From NCBI GenBank assembly GCA_030046135.1, contig JASIEC010000116.1, positions 1-14,180 of the forward strand: DNA of 14,180 nucleotides, given 5' to 3'. Shown in pieces: positions 1 to 6,487 of the stretch (within the stretch, counting starts at the first letter, position 1; every line of letters begins with the position of its first letter). The DNA is from Thermoplasmata archaeon (lineage in GTDB: Archaea > Thermoplasmatota > Thermoplasmata > Lutacidiplasmatales > UBA184). A program made the translations under genes and the position numbers. Below the pieces are notes generated by a model, which did not search any database, was not told the origin of the DNA, and saw nothing but the letters and a program-made list of their open reading frames with translations.

Positions 1-64
1 GGGCGACGGCGGCCTCGACGCGGGCCGCTTCGCCGTCGGCGGAGGCGGAGCGAGACGCCGGCAT
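1..64 (-). CDS. Possible 5' end of a divergent gene (partial)
   Basis: On the minus strand an ATG at 64-62 opens a frame that runs off the window edge and reads MPASRSASADGEAARVEAAV. Its codons end almost always in G or C, like the real genes here. A CATATG element (87-92 on the plus strand) lies about 25 bp upstream of the ATG, the usual TATA position for a leaderless archaeal gene. With only 21 codons visible no family can be named. It could also be chance open sequence. Confidence 0.35.
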   Translation of the reverse strand, partial: MPASRSASADGEAARVEAAVA

Positions 65-173
65 CGAGGCGTCTGGGACGCATGCGCATATGGACCCTTC
101 GTTTCCGCGGAGGCGTCCGGTCGAGGGCGGGAGCGACCCTTATCGCTCGGCCCGCCGTACAGGCGATCAGGCG

Positions 174-1241
174 ATGGCGAGCGCGCTCGAAGCCCACGGG
201 GCGTCCCTGTACGAGCCGCTCGGCGGGGGCAAGGTCCGCTGCACGGCCTGCGCGCGGTACTGCGCCATCCCCGACGGTTCGCACGGCTTCTGCTTCGTCC
301 GCAAGAACGAGGGCGGCCGGCTCGTGCTGCTCACCTACGGCCTCGCCTCCGCGGTCCAAGTCGACCCGGTGGAGAAGAAGCCGCTCTCGCACTACCGCCC
401 CGGCACCCGGGTCTACTCGATCGGCACCGTCGGCTGCAACTGGCGCTGCCTGTATTGCCAGAACGCCGAGATCTCCCAGGAGCACGAGGTCCGGGGCCGG
501 CCCCTCTCTCCGCGGGCCGCGGTCGCCGGAGCGCGCCGCTACGGTTGCTCGGGCGTGACGTTCACGTACAACGAGCCGACGATCTTCGCCGAGTACGCCC
601 TCGACGTGATCCAGGAGGCCCACGCGGCCGGGCTGTTCGCGAACTTCGTCACGAACGGCTACATGAGCCCCGAGGCGGTCGACCTCATCGGCCCGCACCT
701 CGACGCGGTGAGCGTCGATTTCAAGGGGAGCGGGGAGGCCGGGTTCCTGCGCAAGTACATCACCGCGAAGGGACCGGAGCCGATCTGGGAGACCGCGGCG
801 GGCCTCCAGCGCCACGGTGTCCATGTCGAGGTCACGGACCTCATCGTCCCCTCGGTCGGCGAATCGGTCGAGGCAACGCGAACGCTCGCGCGGTACGTCC
901 GCGACACGCTCGGCCCCGAGACGCCGTTCCACCTTCTCCGGTTCCACCCGGACTATCGCATGATGGACCTTCCCGAGACCCCGATCCCGACGCTCGAAAA
1001 GCTGCACGCCGTCGCGAAGGGGGAGGGGCTCGACTACGTCTACCTCGGGAACGTCTGGGGCCACCCGCTCGAGCACACCTACTGCCCGGAGTGCGGGGCG
1101 GTCGCGGTCCGCCGCTACGGGTTCACGATCCAGGCCTGGAACCTCGACCGGGAGAACCGCTGCCGCGCCTGCGGGCACCGGATCCCGATCGTCGGGCGGC
1201 CGCCGTCCGACTATCTCCCGACGTTCGCGACCCCGGTCTGA
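174..1241 (+). CDS. amrS: AmmeMemoRadiSam-type radical SAM enzyme (AmrS-like)
   Basis: 355-residue radical SAM protein. Near the N-terminus is a Cys-rich segment (KVRCTACARYC...GFC). The 4Fe-4S/SAM motif GCNWRCLYCQ follows, with C88, C92 and C95 (CX3CX2C), then TYNEPTIF and a long barrel. The C-terminus has a zinc-ribbon-like CPECG...CRACG pair. This N-terminal cluster, PFL-activase-like core and C-terminal ribbon is the known layout of the AmrS family, linked by name to Memo and AMMECR1 proteins; neither is in this window. The substrate is unknown. I chose ATG 174 because family similarity begins at EALxxxLYE; the same frame is open back to an ATG at 90. A TTATC box at 140-144 lies about 30 bp upstream. 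Its 3' end is overlapped by the convergent methyltransferase. Confidence 0.88.
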   Translation: MASALEAHGASLYEPLGGGKVRCTACARYCAIPDGSHGFCFVRKNEGGRLVLLTYGLASAVQVDPVEKKPLSHYRPGTRVYSIGTVGCNWRCLYCQNAEISQEHEVRGRPLSPRAAVAGARRYGCSGVTFTYNEPTIFAEYALDVIQEAHAAGLFANFVTNGYMSPEAVDLIGPHLDAVSVDFKGSGEAGFLRKYITAKGPEPIWETAAGLQRHGVHVEVTDLIVPSVGESVEATRTLARYVRDTLGPETPFHLLRFHPDYRMMDLPETPIPTLEKLHAVAKGEGLDYVYLGNVWGHPLEHTYCPECGAVAVRRYGFTIQAWNLDRENRCRACGHRIPIVGRPPSDYLPTFATPV

Positions 1242-1971
1242 AACGGGGCCGTCGGACCGCCTCCCCGACCAGGTGGAGGGGGATCTCGGCGACGTACCGA
1301 CCCTGGGGGCTCCCTCGAAGGAACTCCGCCGTCGGACGAGGTTCCTCGAGACGGGAGAGCGCAAGACCGGCGTCGTAGAGGCAGCGGGCGTAGCTCGAGA
1401 GGGTCCGGCGGTAGGTCTCCGTCCAGAGGACGGTTCGCCGGGAGACCCGCCAGGGGGTCCTGCCCAGCCCTTCCTCCCGATATCCTCGGATCTTCCTCCA
1501 GACCGTGGGGCGGGCGAGGCCGTCCGCACCGACGCCGTCCTCGACCTCCCAGACCGACCGCTCATCGAGGTCGAAGCACGGATGGGAGATCGAGAACAGG
1601 AACCGTCCGTCGGGCCGGAGCACGCGGGCCGCCTCGGCGACGGCTTCGCCGAGATCCCGGATGTTCATGAGGGCCATGTTCGCGAGGACCACGTCGAACG
1701 AACGGTCGTGGAACGGCAGGCGGGTCGCGTCGGCGACCCGGAACACGGCCCCGCTCGGGTGCCGCGCTTCGCGAGACCTCGCGCACCGGATCGACGCCCC
1801 GGAGAGGTCAACGCCGACCGAGAGCGCCGCGCCCTGGCGAGCGAACCGCCGCACGAGGTGGCCGTTGCCGCAGGCGACCTCGAGGAGGGCCCGGCCGCGA
1901 ACGCGGCCGACCAACCGGAGGAGCGGGGGATCGATCAGCGACCGATGCCAGAGGTCCCCCCGCTCGCCCAT
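1123..1971 (-). CDS. Class I SAM-dependent methyltransferase (ubiE/type 11-like)
   Basis: Rossmann-fold methyltransferase. Motif I is LLEVACGNGHL (about residues 29-39 from ATG 1971), followed by VGVDLS with its ribose-binding Asp, ADATRLPFHDRSFDVVLAN and the post-core VLRPDGRFLFSISHPCF. The substrate cannot be inferred. Two ends are odd. The frame stays open upstream of ATG 1971 and reads SVWDDLAVWRDRRMGERGDL, matching the usual start of this family, so the true start is probably upstream (a CTG at 2034-2032 is the best candidate; no in-frame ATG, GTG or TTG exists there). Family similarity ends near YVAEIPLHLV, and the last 40 or so Arg/Gly/Ser-rich residues are the antisense of the amrS 3' end. 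It is divergent from the membrane protein gene, sharing a short intergenic region. Confidence 0.85.
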   Translation of the reverse strand: MGERGDLWHRSLIDPPLLRLVGRVRGRALLEVACGNGHLVRRFARQGAALSVGVDLSGASIRCARSREARHPSGAVFRVADATRLPFHDRSFDVVLANMALMNIRDLGEAVAEAARVLRPDGRFLFSISHPCFDLDERSVWEVEDGVGADGLARPTVWRKIRGYREEGLGRTPWRVSRRTVLWTETYRRTLSSYARCLYDAGLALSRLEEPRPTAEFLRGSPQGRYVAEIPLHLVGEAVRRPRFRPGSRTSGDSRTAAARRSGSGARRRGSGSPGRGSRPGS

Positions 1972-2067
1972 CCGGCGATCCCTCCAGACCGCAAGGTCGT
2001 CCCAGACCGACTTCGTGAGGATCCCCTCGGCCAGCTCCGGGCCGCGGCCGGAGCCGCCGAGTGGATG

Positions 2068-2078
2068 GAAAAATGTAT
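2068..2078. promoter_or_regulatory. AT-rich element, possible shared divergent promoter
   Basis: The only AT-rich block between the divergent methyltransferase and membrane-protein genes is GAAAAATGTAT. On the minus strand it reads ATACATTTTTC, placing a transcription start near 2046, just ahead of the candidate CTG 2034. On the plus strand it lies 34-44 bp upstream of GTG 2112. It also contains ATG 2073, so promoter and coding roles compete. Confidence 0.35.
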
Positions 2079-2111
2079 CGCCCTCCCCCCCGCTCTTCCC
2101 CGGCGGCCGCC

Positions 2112-2801
2112 GTGACGACGAACCTTCGGATCAGCCTCACCATCCTCTCCGTCGGGTTCGGAATCGAGGGGGCGAGCGAACTCGCCTCGTTCGCCTCCAA
2201 GGGTTCGTTCCAGCCCGGCCCGAACCTGCTGTTCGTGCTCCCCGCGGCGATGACCCTCGTGGGGCTCCTCTTCGTCTGGTTCGGCCGGCACGAGTGGAAC
2301 GTCACCCACCATGACCGCGTGAAGAGCGCCCACGCCGTCTTCGGTCTCAGCCTGCTCGGAGGGGTCGTCGCGGGAGCCGTGGTCGGCGCCTTGGTGGTGT
2401 TTCCCGGCTGGGGGACCCCGCTCTGGGCGAGCCTTCTGTTCGGCGCCGCGGTCGGCTCGCTCGTCCTCGGCACGTTCGTCACCTACGTGCTGCTCGTCTT
2501 CCACCTCGTGGCTCGCCCGAGCCAGGCCGTCCTGATCGCCTCGATCGCCTGGGCGCTGTTCATCTCGGTGCTCGTCGCCAACTCCTTCTCCGACCATCTC
2601 GGCGCGATCGTGTCTCTCGCGGTGCACCGCTCGTTCACGATCCCGTCGTTCCTGAGCTCGATCGACACCCTCACCTCGTACCTGTTCGTGTCGTACTTCC
2701 TTCTGCTCGGGGCGTACGTCGAAGCGCACCACACGGTGTTCAAGGGGCGGGAGGTCCCGGCGGCCGCCCCGCCGGTCGCCGAGGCGGGTCCCCCGGCGTA
2801 A
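2112..2801 (+). CDS. Six-helix integral membrane protein, unknown function
   Basis: About 229 residues with roughly six hydrophobic segments, near residues 6-27, 38-58, 72-98, 103-133, 138-160 and 187-205. The third and fourth are rich in Gly, Ala and Val. The conserved-looking loop after segment 2 (RHEWNVTHHDRVKSAH) has three His and several charged residues; another His pair lies near the C-terminus (EAHHTVFKGR), before a Pro/Ala tail. I do not recognise the family and assign no function. GTG 2112 is preferred because MTTNLRISL leads straight into the first helix. The frame stays open to ATG 2073 and GTG 2061, which would add a Pro/Arg-rich leader of up to 17 residues. No partner gene is obvious. 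Confidence 0.7.
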   Translation: MTTNLRISLTILSVGFGIEGASELASFASKGSFQPGPNLLFVLPAAMTLVGLLFVWFGRHEWNVTHHDRVKSAHAVFGLSLLGGVVAGAVVGALVVFPGWGTPLWASLLFGAAVGSLVLGTFVTYVLLVFHLVARPSQAVLIASIAWALFISVLVANSFSDHLGAIVSLAVHRSFTIPSFLSSIDTLTSYLFVSYFLLLGAYVEAHHTVFKGREVPAAAPPVAEAGPPA

Positions 2802-2992
2802 ACTCTCCCGGCGCGCTCGACGCCGCCGTCCCGGAAACGGCTCCGATCGCGTCCCCGGAGCGAGCACGGGAATCCCGGAGTCTGACAGAACCCAGTCAGG
2901 GAACGACCTGCCCCCGCGGCACGCCGGTCCGCTCGGAGGACCCCCCGAGTTCTGGGGGTGCGCCGAATCGTTAAGGGAGGCGCCCGAGTCTG
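2802..2992. other. Intergenic region with two adjacent short hairpins
   Basis: This 191 bp gap holds GGTCC/GGACC (2926-2930 with 2938-2942, 7 nt loop) followed by CCCCC/GGGGG (2942-2946 with 2954-2958, 7 nt loop). There is no T-run after them and no C/D-box or H/ACA pattern that I can support. The hairpins share base 2942, so they cannot both form fully. No gene is visible. Confidence 0.3.
2969..2976 (+). promoter_or_regulatory. TATA-like box of the second methyltransferase
   Basis: CGTTAAGG lies 17-24 bp upstream of ATG 2993 in otherwise GC-rich sequence. The short distance suggests a leaderless transcript. Similar TTAA cores precede GluRS and aldolase. Confidence 0.45.
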
Positions 2993-3805
2993 ATGCGCGT
3001 GCCGCCGGTGGCCCGAGGCCCGAGCTGGGCCCCGTGGCTCCGACGGTGGGACGAGCAGCAGGAGCGGTTCAATCCGGCGCGTGAGCAGCGATTCCTAGCG
3101 ATGCTAGATCTGCTCGAGGTGGAGCTGGGCCCCCGGTTCCATGTGCTCGACCTCGGGTCCGGGCCGGGCTCGCTCAGCGTCCGCATCCTCCGTCGTTTCC
3201 CCGCCGCCCGGGTGACCGCCGTGGACTACGATCCGGTCGTGCTCCGGGTCGGCCGGGGCGCGTTAGGATCGATGGGAGGTCGCCTCCGCTGGGTCGAGGC
3301 GAGGCTCGGGGCACCCGACTGGACGGTCTCCTTGCCTCCGGGCCGGTACGACGGCGCGGTCAGCACGACGGCGTTGCACTGGCTCTCGGTCCCGGAGCTC
3401 TCCCGCCTCTACTCTGATCTAGCGCACCTTCTCCGTCGGGGAGGTGTGTTCCTGAACGGGGATCACCTGCCGTGGGGCCCGGGCGAGCCCCAGCTGGTGT
3501 CCCTGGGCTCGAAGGTGCGGACGGTCCGTACCTCGCGCCGGGAGCCGGGCCGAGGGCGGGAGACGTGGCGTCGGTGGTGGGAGGAGGCTCGGCGACTCCC
3601 CGAGCTACGGTCCGAGTTCGTCGAGCACGATCGCCGCTTCGATCGGCGCCTGTCGCTCCGCCCACCCCGAGCGAACCTGACCTTGGACCGCCACGTCCGA
3701 ATGCTCAAGGCGGTCGGGTTCCGACCGATCGCGACGATCTGGCAGGAGTTCGAGGATCGAGTTCTGTTCGCCCGGCGGGGACCCCGGGCGACGGCGCTCG
3801 ACTGA
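2993..3805 (+). CDS. Class I SAM-dependent methyltransferase
   Basis: 270 residues. Motif I is VLDLGSGPG (51-59), the acidic motif II residue is D78 in VTAVDYDP, and a motif IV-like segment follows (YDGAVSTTALHWL, about 119-131) with LLRRGGVFLNGDHL after it. This resembles the trans-aconitate/type 12 group of small-molecule methyltransferases; the substrate is unknown. Arg-rich stretches around 180-230 form a variable lid region. The gene uses CTA three times and TTA once for Leu (for example TTCCTAGCGATGCTA), codons that look rare in this 70% GC context, which may hint at acquisition or low expression. ATG 2993 fits a leaderless start. It stands alone, followed by a convergent tRNA. Confidence 0.85.
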   Translation: MRVPPVARGPSWAPWLRRWDEQQERFNPAREQRFLAMLDLLEVELGPRFHVLDLGSGPGSLSVRILRRFPAARVTAVDYDPVVLRVGRGALGSMGGRLRWVEARLGAPDWTVSLPPGRYDGAVSTTALHWLSVPELSRLYSDLAHLLRRGGVFLNGDHLPWGPGEPQLVSLGSKVRTVRTSRREPGRGRETWRRWWEEARRLPELRSEFVEHDRRFDRRLSLRPPRANLTLDRHVRMLKAVGFRPIATIWQEFEDRVLFARRGPRATALD

Positions 3806-3917
3806 ATCGCGCGTGGTCGCCGAGGCCGGCCTCCGAGGGACGGACCCTCTCCTCCGGCCCGCGAGCGCGGAACGACCGCGCGACCCCGTCGGGGCTCGGG
3901 TCGCCCTCGGCGGCAGG

Positions 3918-4000
3918 TGCCGGGGCCAGGATTCGAACCTGGGAACTCCTACGAGAGCAGATCTTGAGTCTGCCGCCTTTGGCCGCTCGGCAACCCCGGC
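3918..4000 (-). tRNA. tRNA-Leu(CAA), no intron
   Basis: The minus strand folds into a class II tRNA of 83 nt. The acceptor GCCGGGG pairs with CCCCGGC and the discriminator is A. The anticodon arm is GCAGA-CTCAAGA-TCTGC, giving anticodon CAA for UUG codons. A long variable arm and an intact T-arm CCAGG-TTCGAAT-CCTGG follow. The 3' CCA is not encoded. It has no intron in the D-loop, anticodon loop or T-loop, an important contrast with the two tRNA genes at the end of the window. A TTATT/AATAA element at 4027-4031 lies about 29 bp upstream and may be its TATA box. Confidence 0.95.
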
Positions 4001-4127
4001 GCCGACTCGGGAGGAGAGGAGTTGGGTTATTGCCCTTCGCGTCCCGGTCGCCGAGGTCGGGGCACGGTTTCGCGACTCGGGCGCCGTTCGGGGGTCGGTG
4101 GGGCCGAGGTCGGACGGGACCTCAAAA

Positions 4128-4160
4128 TTCTGACAAATCAGAAAAGTATAATAAATCAGA
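4128..4160 (+). promoter_or_regulatory. ars operon promoter with three TCAGA half-sites
   Basis: An AT-rich island in GC-rich DNA. TATAATAA (4147-4154) is preceded by a purine-rich BRE-like GAAAAG (4141-4146). The box centre is about 26 bp from ATG 4176, so the transcript should be leaderless. TTCTGA (4128-4133) and TCAGAA (4138-4143) form a perfect inverted repeat with 4 bp spacing. AAATCAGA occurs at 4135-4142 and again at 4153-4160, 18 bp apart. The half-sites flank and abut the BRE/TATA, where a bound repressor would block TBP/TFB. The regulator is inferred, perhaps the AbrB-fold product itself. Confidence 0.7.
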
Positions 4161-4175
4161 CAGGTTCGCCCCCTC

Positions 4176-4505
4176 ATGGCGAAATCGAGATCGCGACGAC
4201 CAACCTCGGGGAAGGATGACCCGTGCTGCGGTTCGAGCGGGTGCGCTCCCGGCTCCGCGTGCTGCACTCCGTCGGCCGGAGGCTGCCAGGTGGAGGCCGT
4301 CGTCGCCGTGGACGGACGCGGTCAGATGGTCCTGCCGAAGGAGGTCCGCGAGATGTTCGGAGTCAACGCGGGCGACAAGCTCGCCCTCGTCTCGTGGACT
4401 CGGGGCGGTGAGCCCTGCTGCCTCACCCTCACGAAGGCGGGCGATCTCGCGGAGGCGGTCCGCAGCGCCTACGGACCGATCCTGAAGGACCTGATCCGGG
4501 CATGA
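4176..4505 (+). CDS. Cysteine-rich AbrB/SpoVT-fold regulator (HgcC-like)
   Basis: 109 residues. The N-terminal 38 are basic and then Cys-rich (C17, C18, C23, C29, C30, C37). A SpoVT/AbrB swapped-hairpin domain follows: VEAVVAVDGRGQMVLPKEVREMFGVNAGDKLALVSW (about 39-74), whose GQMVLPKEVRE segment is the family signature. A CC pair (81-82) lies in the last strand. The closest family I recall is the small Cys-rich AbrB proteins called HgcAB-associated (HgcC). It is the first gene of an arsenic operon and its stop overlaps the arsC start (ATGA). Eight cysteines make an As(III)- or metal-sensing regulator plausible; that is inference. No ArsR-type winged-helix gene is present, so this protein may take that role. 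Confidence 0.82.
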   Translation: MAKSRSRRPTSGKDDPCCGSSGCAPGSACCTPSAGGCQVEAVVAVDGRGQMVLPKEVREMFGVNAGDKLALVSWTRGGEPCCLTLTKAGDLAEAVRSAYGPILKDLIRA

Positions 4506-4945
4506 GACGCGGCGCCCCGGCGCCGAGCTCGGTCCTGTTCGTCTGCGTCGAGAACGCGTGCCGCTCCCTGATGGCGGAGGCAATGTTCAACGCACGGCCC
4601 CCGCCGGGCTGGATGTCGAGCTCCGCGGGGACCCGCCCCTCGGCCCACCCCAATCCGAGGACCGGCCCGTTCCTTGCCGAGCTGGGCCTCTCCCTTCCGC
4701 CCCACCCCCCGCAGCCGCTGACCCCCGAGCTCCTCTCCCAGGCCCGGCTCGTGATCACGCTCGGGTGCCTGAACGACGCGAGCTGCCCCGCCTACCTCCG
4801 GATGGCAGAGAGCCGCGACTGGGGCCTCCCCGATCCGGCCGGGATGGACGACGCAGGGTTCCGCGAGGTACGGGATCGACTGGTCACGCGGGTTGAGCGC
4901 CTGCGCGAGGAGCTCGCAAGCCGCGCGACCGCACGCTCCGCATGA
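4502..4945 (+). CDS. arsC: Arsenate reductase, thioredoxin-coupled (LMW-PTP fold)
   Basis: 147 residues of the low-molecular-weight phosphatase/ArsC family. The P-loop VLFVCVENACRS has the CX5R signature (C15, R21). The LVITLGCLNDASCP segment supplies C89 and C95, equivalent to the redox relay cysteines of pI258-type arsenate reductases, and D111 in WGLPDPAG is the family general acid. The three-cysteine set favours arsenate reductase over plain tyrosine phosphatase. It reduces As(V) to As(III) in the cytoplasm, with disulfide relay to thioredoxin expected from the family. The start overlaps the regulator's stop and its own stop overlaps the aquaporin start, both as ATGA, implying coupled translation. 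Confidence 0.9.
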   Translation: MRRGAPAPSSVLFVCVENACRSLMAEAMFNARPPPGWMSSSAGTRPSAHPNPRTGPFLAELGLSLPPHPPQPLTPELLSQARLVITLGCLNDASCPAYLRMAESRDWGLPDPAGMDDAGFREVRDRLVTRVERLREELASRATARSA

Positions 4946-5670
4946 ACCGCCCCCTCTCCCACCGGTGCGCGGCCGAGCTCGCGGGCACCGCGCTGCTCGT
5001 GGGGATCGGGACCGGCGCGGTGGTCCTCTCGGCTCGATCTCCCGGCGCCTTCCCCGCGCTCCTTGCGCTCGCGTGGTTCGTTGCGGTGTTCCTTCCGATC
5101 GTCCTGGTTGTCCGCGTCTCGGGGGCCCACCTCAACCCGGCGGTGACCCTTGCGCTCGCTGCGAGCGGTCGGGCCGCACGAAGGGACGTCCCGCCGTATG
5201 TGGCCAGCCAGGTCGCGGGAGCGTTCGTCGGGAGCGCGGCGGTCGCGACGTTCATCGGTCGAGCGGCGCACCTCGGGGCCACCGTTCCGAGGATCCCGAG
5301 TCTCGTCCTCGCGATGGGCGCGGAAGCCGCGTTCACGGCGCTCCTGGTCGCCTCCGTCTTCGCCCTCTCGGACCTCGGGGAGGGACCGCGTCGCTGGCGT
5401 CTCACCCTCCCGGCCGCCGCCGTCGCTGTGTCCACGTGGGCGATCGGGCCGTGGACCGGCTCGTCGCTCAACCCGGCGCGGTCCGTCGCACCCGCCGTCC
5501 TCTCGGGCACGTACACGGATCTCTGGGCGTACGTTCTCACGGTCGCTCTGAGCGGCCTCGCCGTGGCCCTCGTCTGGCGAGCCCGCCCGACGGAGCGGCT
5601 CCGGAACGGGACGCGAGCGCGAATCGACGCCTCGGACGCCGTCTCCGACGGTGGCCGGGCCGGAAACTAG
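4942..5670 (+). CDS. Aquaporin/MIP channel of the arsenic operon (AqpS-like)
   Basis: 242-residue MIP-family channel with both NPA boxes: SGAHLNPAVTLA (about residues 55-66) and SSLNPARSVAP (about 174-184), set in six hydrophobic segments, with a hydrophilic C-terminal tail. Its start overlaps the arsC stop. In Sinorhizobium meliloti an aquaglyceroporin (AqpS) in the ars operon replaces an ArsB/Acr3 pump, letting arsenite made by ArsC leave down its gradient. The same arrangement here suggests passive As(III) export; the real substrate is an inference. No ArsB, Acr3 or ArsA gene lies nearby. The stop is 9 bp from the convergent rnp4 stop. Confidence 0.88.
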   Translation: MNRPLSHRCAAELAGTALLVGIGTGAVVLSARSPGAFPALLALAWFVAVFLPIVLVVRVSGAHLNPAVTLALAASGRAARRDVPPYVASQVAGAFVGSAAVATFIGRAAHLGATVPRIPSLVLAMGAEAAFTALLVASVFALSDLGEGPRRWRLTLPAAAVAVSTWAIGPWTGSSLNPARSVAPAVLSGTYTDLWAYVLTVALSGLAVALVWRARPTERLRNGTRARIDASDAVSDGGRAGN

Positions 5671-5679
5671 GTCCCCCGC

Positions 5680-6141
5680 TCACCCGCTGGAGTCGTCGTC
5701 GTTACCGGCATCCTCGTTGTCCTCGACGGGGCCGGCGAGGGACTCGTCGTCCCGGGACGCGGCGGTCAGCGAGTCGATGGACGCGGCCGGCGGGCCCGCC
5801 TTCCCGTGGACGGGGACTCTCCGGACCCGCCCGCAGGCGAGGCAGGTTCTCACCCGGCGCCCGGCCCGGAGCCTCGTCCGGACCGTGCGACCCTCCACCC
5901 AGAACGTCGAGCACCCCCGGCAGTAGAGATCCCGGTACTCGGCGACGATCCGGACGTTGTAGCGCATGCCGATTCGCCGGGCGAGCGCGACGTACCGTTC
6001 CGACCGTGGGCCCCTCCCGAGCGTCGCCTCTCGCTCGGCGAGCGCGAAGAGATCCGAGATCCTCTCACGCGCGATCCGAACCATCGCACCGGTGCGCCGG
6101 CCCCGGCGCCCGCCGCGCTTCAGGGCTGAGGAGACTGGCAT
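5680..6141 (-). CDS. rnp4: Ribonuclease P protein component 4 (Rpp21/Rpr2 family)
   Basis: 153 residues. The basic N-terminus (LKRGGRRGRR) leads into VRIARERISDLFALAERE and RYVALARRIGMRYNVRI (about 21-65), the helical pair that binds Rpp29 in archaeal RNase P. A zinc ribbon follows with C74, C77, C100 and C103. The core matches family length; about 40 further residues form an acidic, Ser/Asp-rich tail (ending EDNEDAGNDDDSSG) that I take to be disordered. The enzyme matures tRNA 5' ends. I chose ATG 6141 because it includes the basic N-terminus; it overlaps the upstream zinc-ribbon gene by 22 bp, so the two are likely co-transcribed and coupled. ATG 6084 is a shorter alternative. Confidence 0.88.
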   Translation of the reverse strand: MPVSSALKRGGRRGRRTGAMVRIARERISDLFALAEREATLGRGPRSERYVALARRIGMRYNVRIVAEYRDLYCRGCSTFWVEGRTVRTRLRAGRRVRTCLACGRVRRVPVHGKAGPPAASIDSLTAASRDDESLAGPVEDNEDAGNDDDSSG

Positions 6142-6446
6142 ACCGGGCAGTACACCGCCGGCTGGGCGATCACCGTGTGGCACCGCACGCAGAACTTTCC
6201 AAGCGCGGGCGGTCCGGTCGGACTCGGGGTCGGAGACGTACCGGGCGCCGTGGGCGGCGTCGGCGCCGTCGCGGCCCCCGTCACGAACTTCGGGGGAAGC
6301 ACCGGCGCGGGGACGGGCGGGGCCGCTCCGACGGCTCCCGGGGGAGGGCCCGCTGCGGAGTCGCCCTGAGGCAGGGTGTAGCCGCACTTCGGGCAGAACA
6401 GGGTCCCGTCCGGCGCCATCTCGCCGCAGTGGAGGCAGACCGGCAC
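6120..6446 (-). CDS. Double zinc-ribbon protein
   Basis: 108 residues starting at GTG 6446. An N-terminal ribbon (C4, C7, C18, C21; VCLHCG...FCPKCG) and a C-terminal ribbon (C86, C89, C100, C103; FCVRCH...YCPVC) are joined by about 60 residues rich in Pro, Ala, Gly and Thr. Such zinc-ribbon/low-complexity proteins are common in archaea and their partners are rarely known. Overlap with rnp4 suggests an RNA-related role, but this is only context. The minus-strand box GTTATACC (6475-6468) is centred 26 bp from the GTG, which supports this start and a leaderless message for the zinc ribbon-rnp4 pair. Confidence 0.78.
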   Translation of the reverse strand: MPVCLHCGEMAPDGTLFCPKCGYTLPQGDSAAGPPPGAVGAAPPVPAPVLPPKFVTGAATAPTPPTAPGTSPTPSPTGPPALGKFCVRCHTVIAQPAVYCPVCQSPQP

Positions 6447-6458
6447 AGCCCGTGGGAA

Positions 6459-6475
6459 GGTTAATGCGGTATAAC
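6459..6475. promoter_or_regulatory. Compact bidirectional promoter
   Basis: Two TATA-like boxes sit side by side. GTTATACC on the minus strand (6475-6468) is 26 bp from GTG 6446 of the zinc-ribbon gene. GGTTAATG on the plus strand (6459-6466) is 25-28 bp from GTG 6488/6491 of the RNase H-fold gene. The two starts are only about 40 bp apart, so the pre-initiation complexes should exclude one another. Confidence 0.5.
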
Positions 6476-6487
6476 ACGGTGGGCCCC

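Noticed and set aside
2926..2958. Two short hairpins as a terminator or small RNA
   Set aside because: There is no T-tract, no C/D or H/ACA motifs, and the stems share a base. Such 5 bp stems are expected by chance at this GC content.
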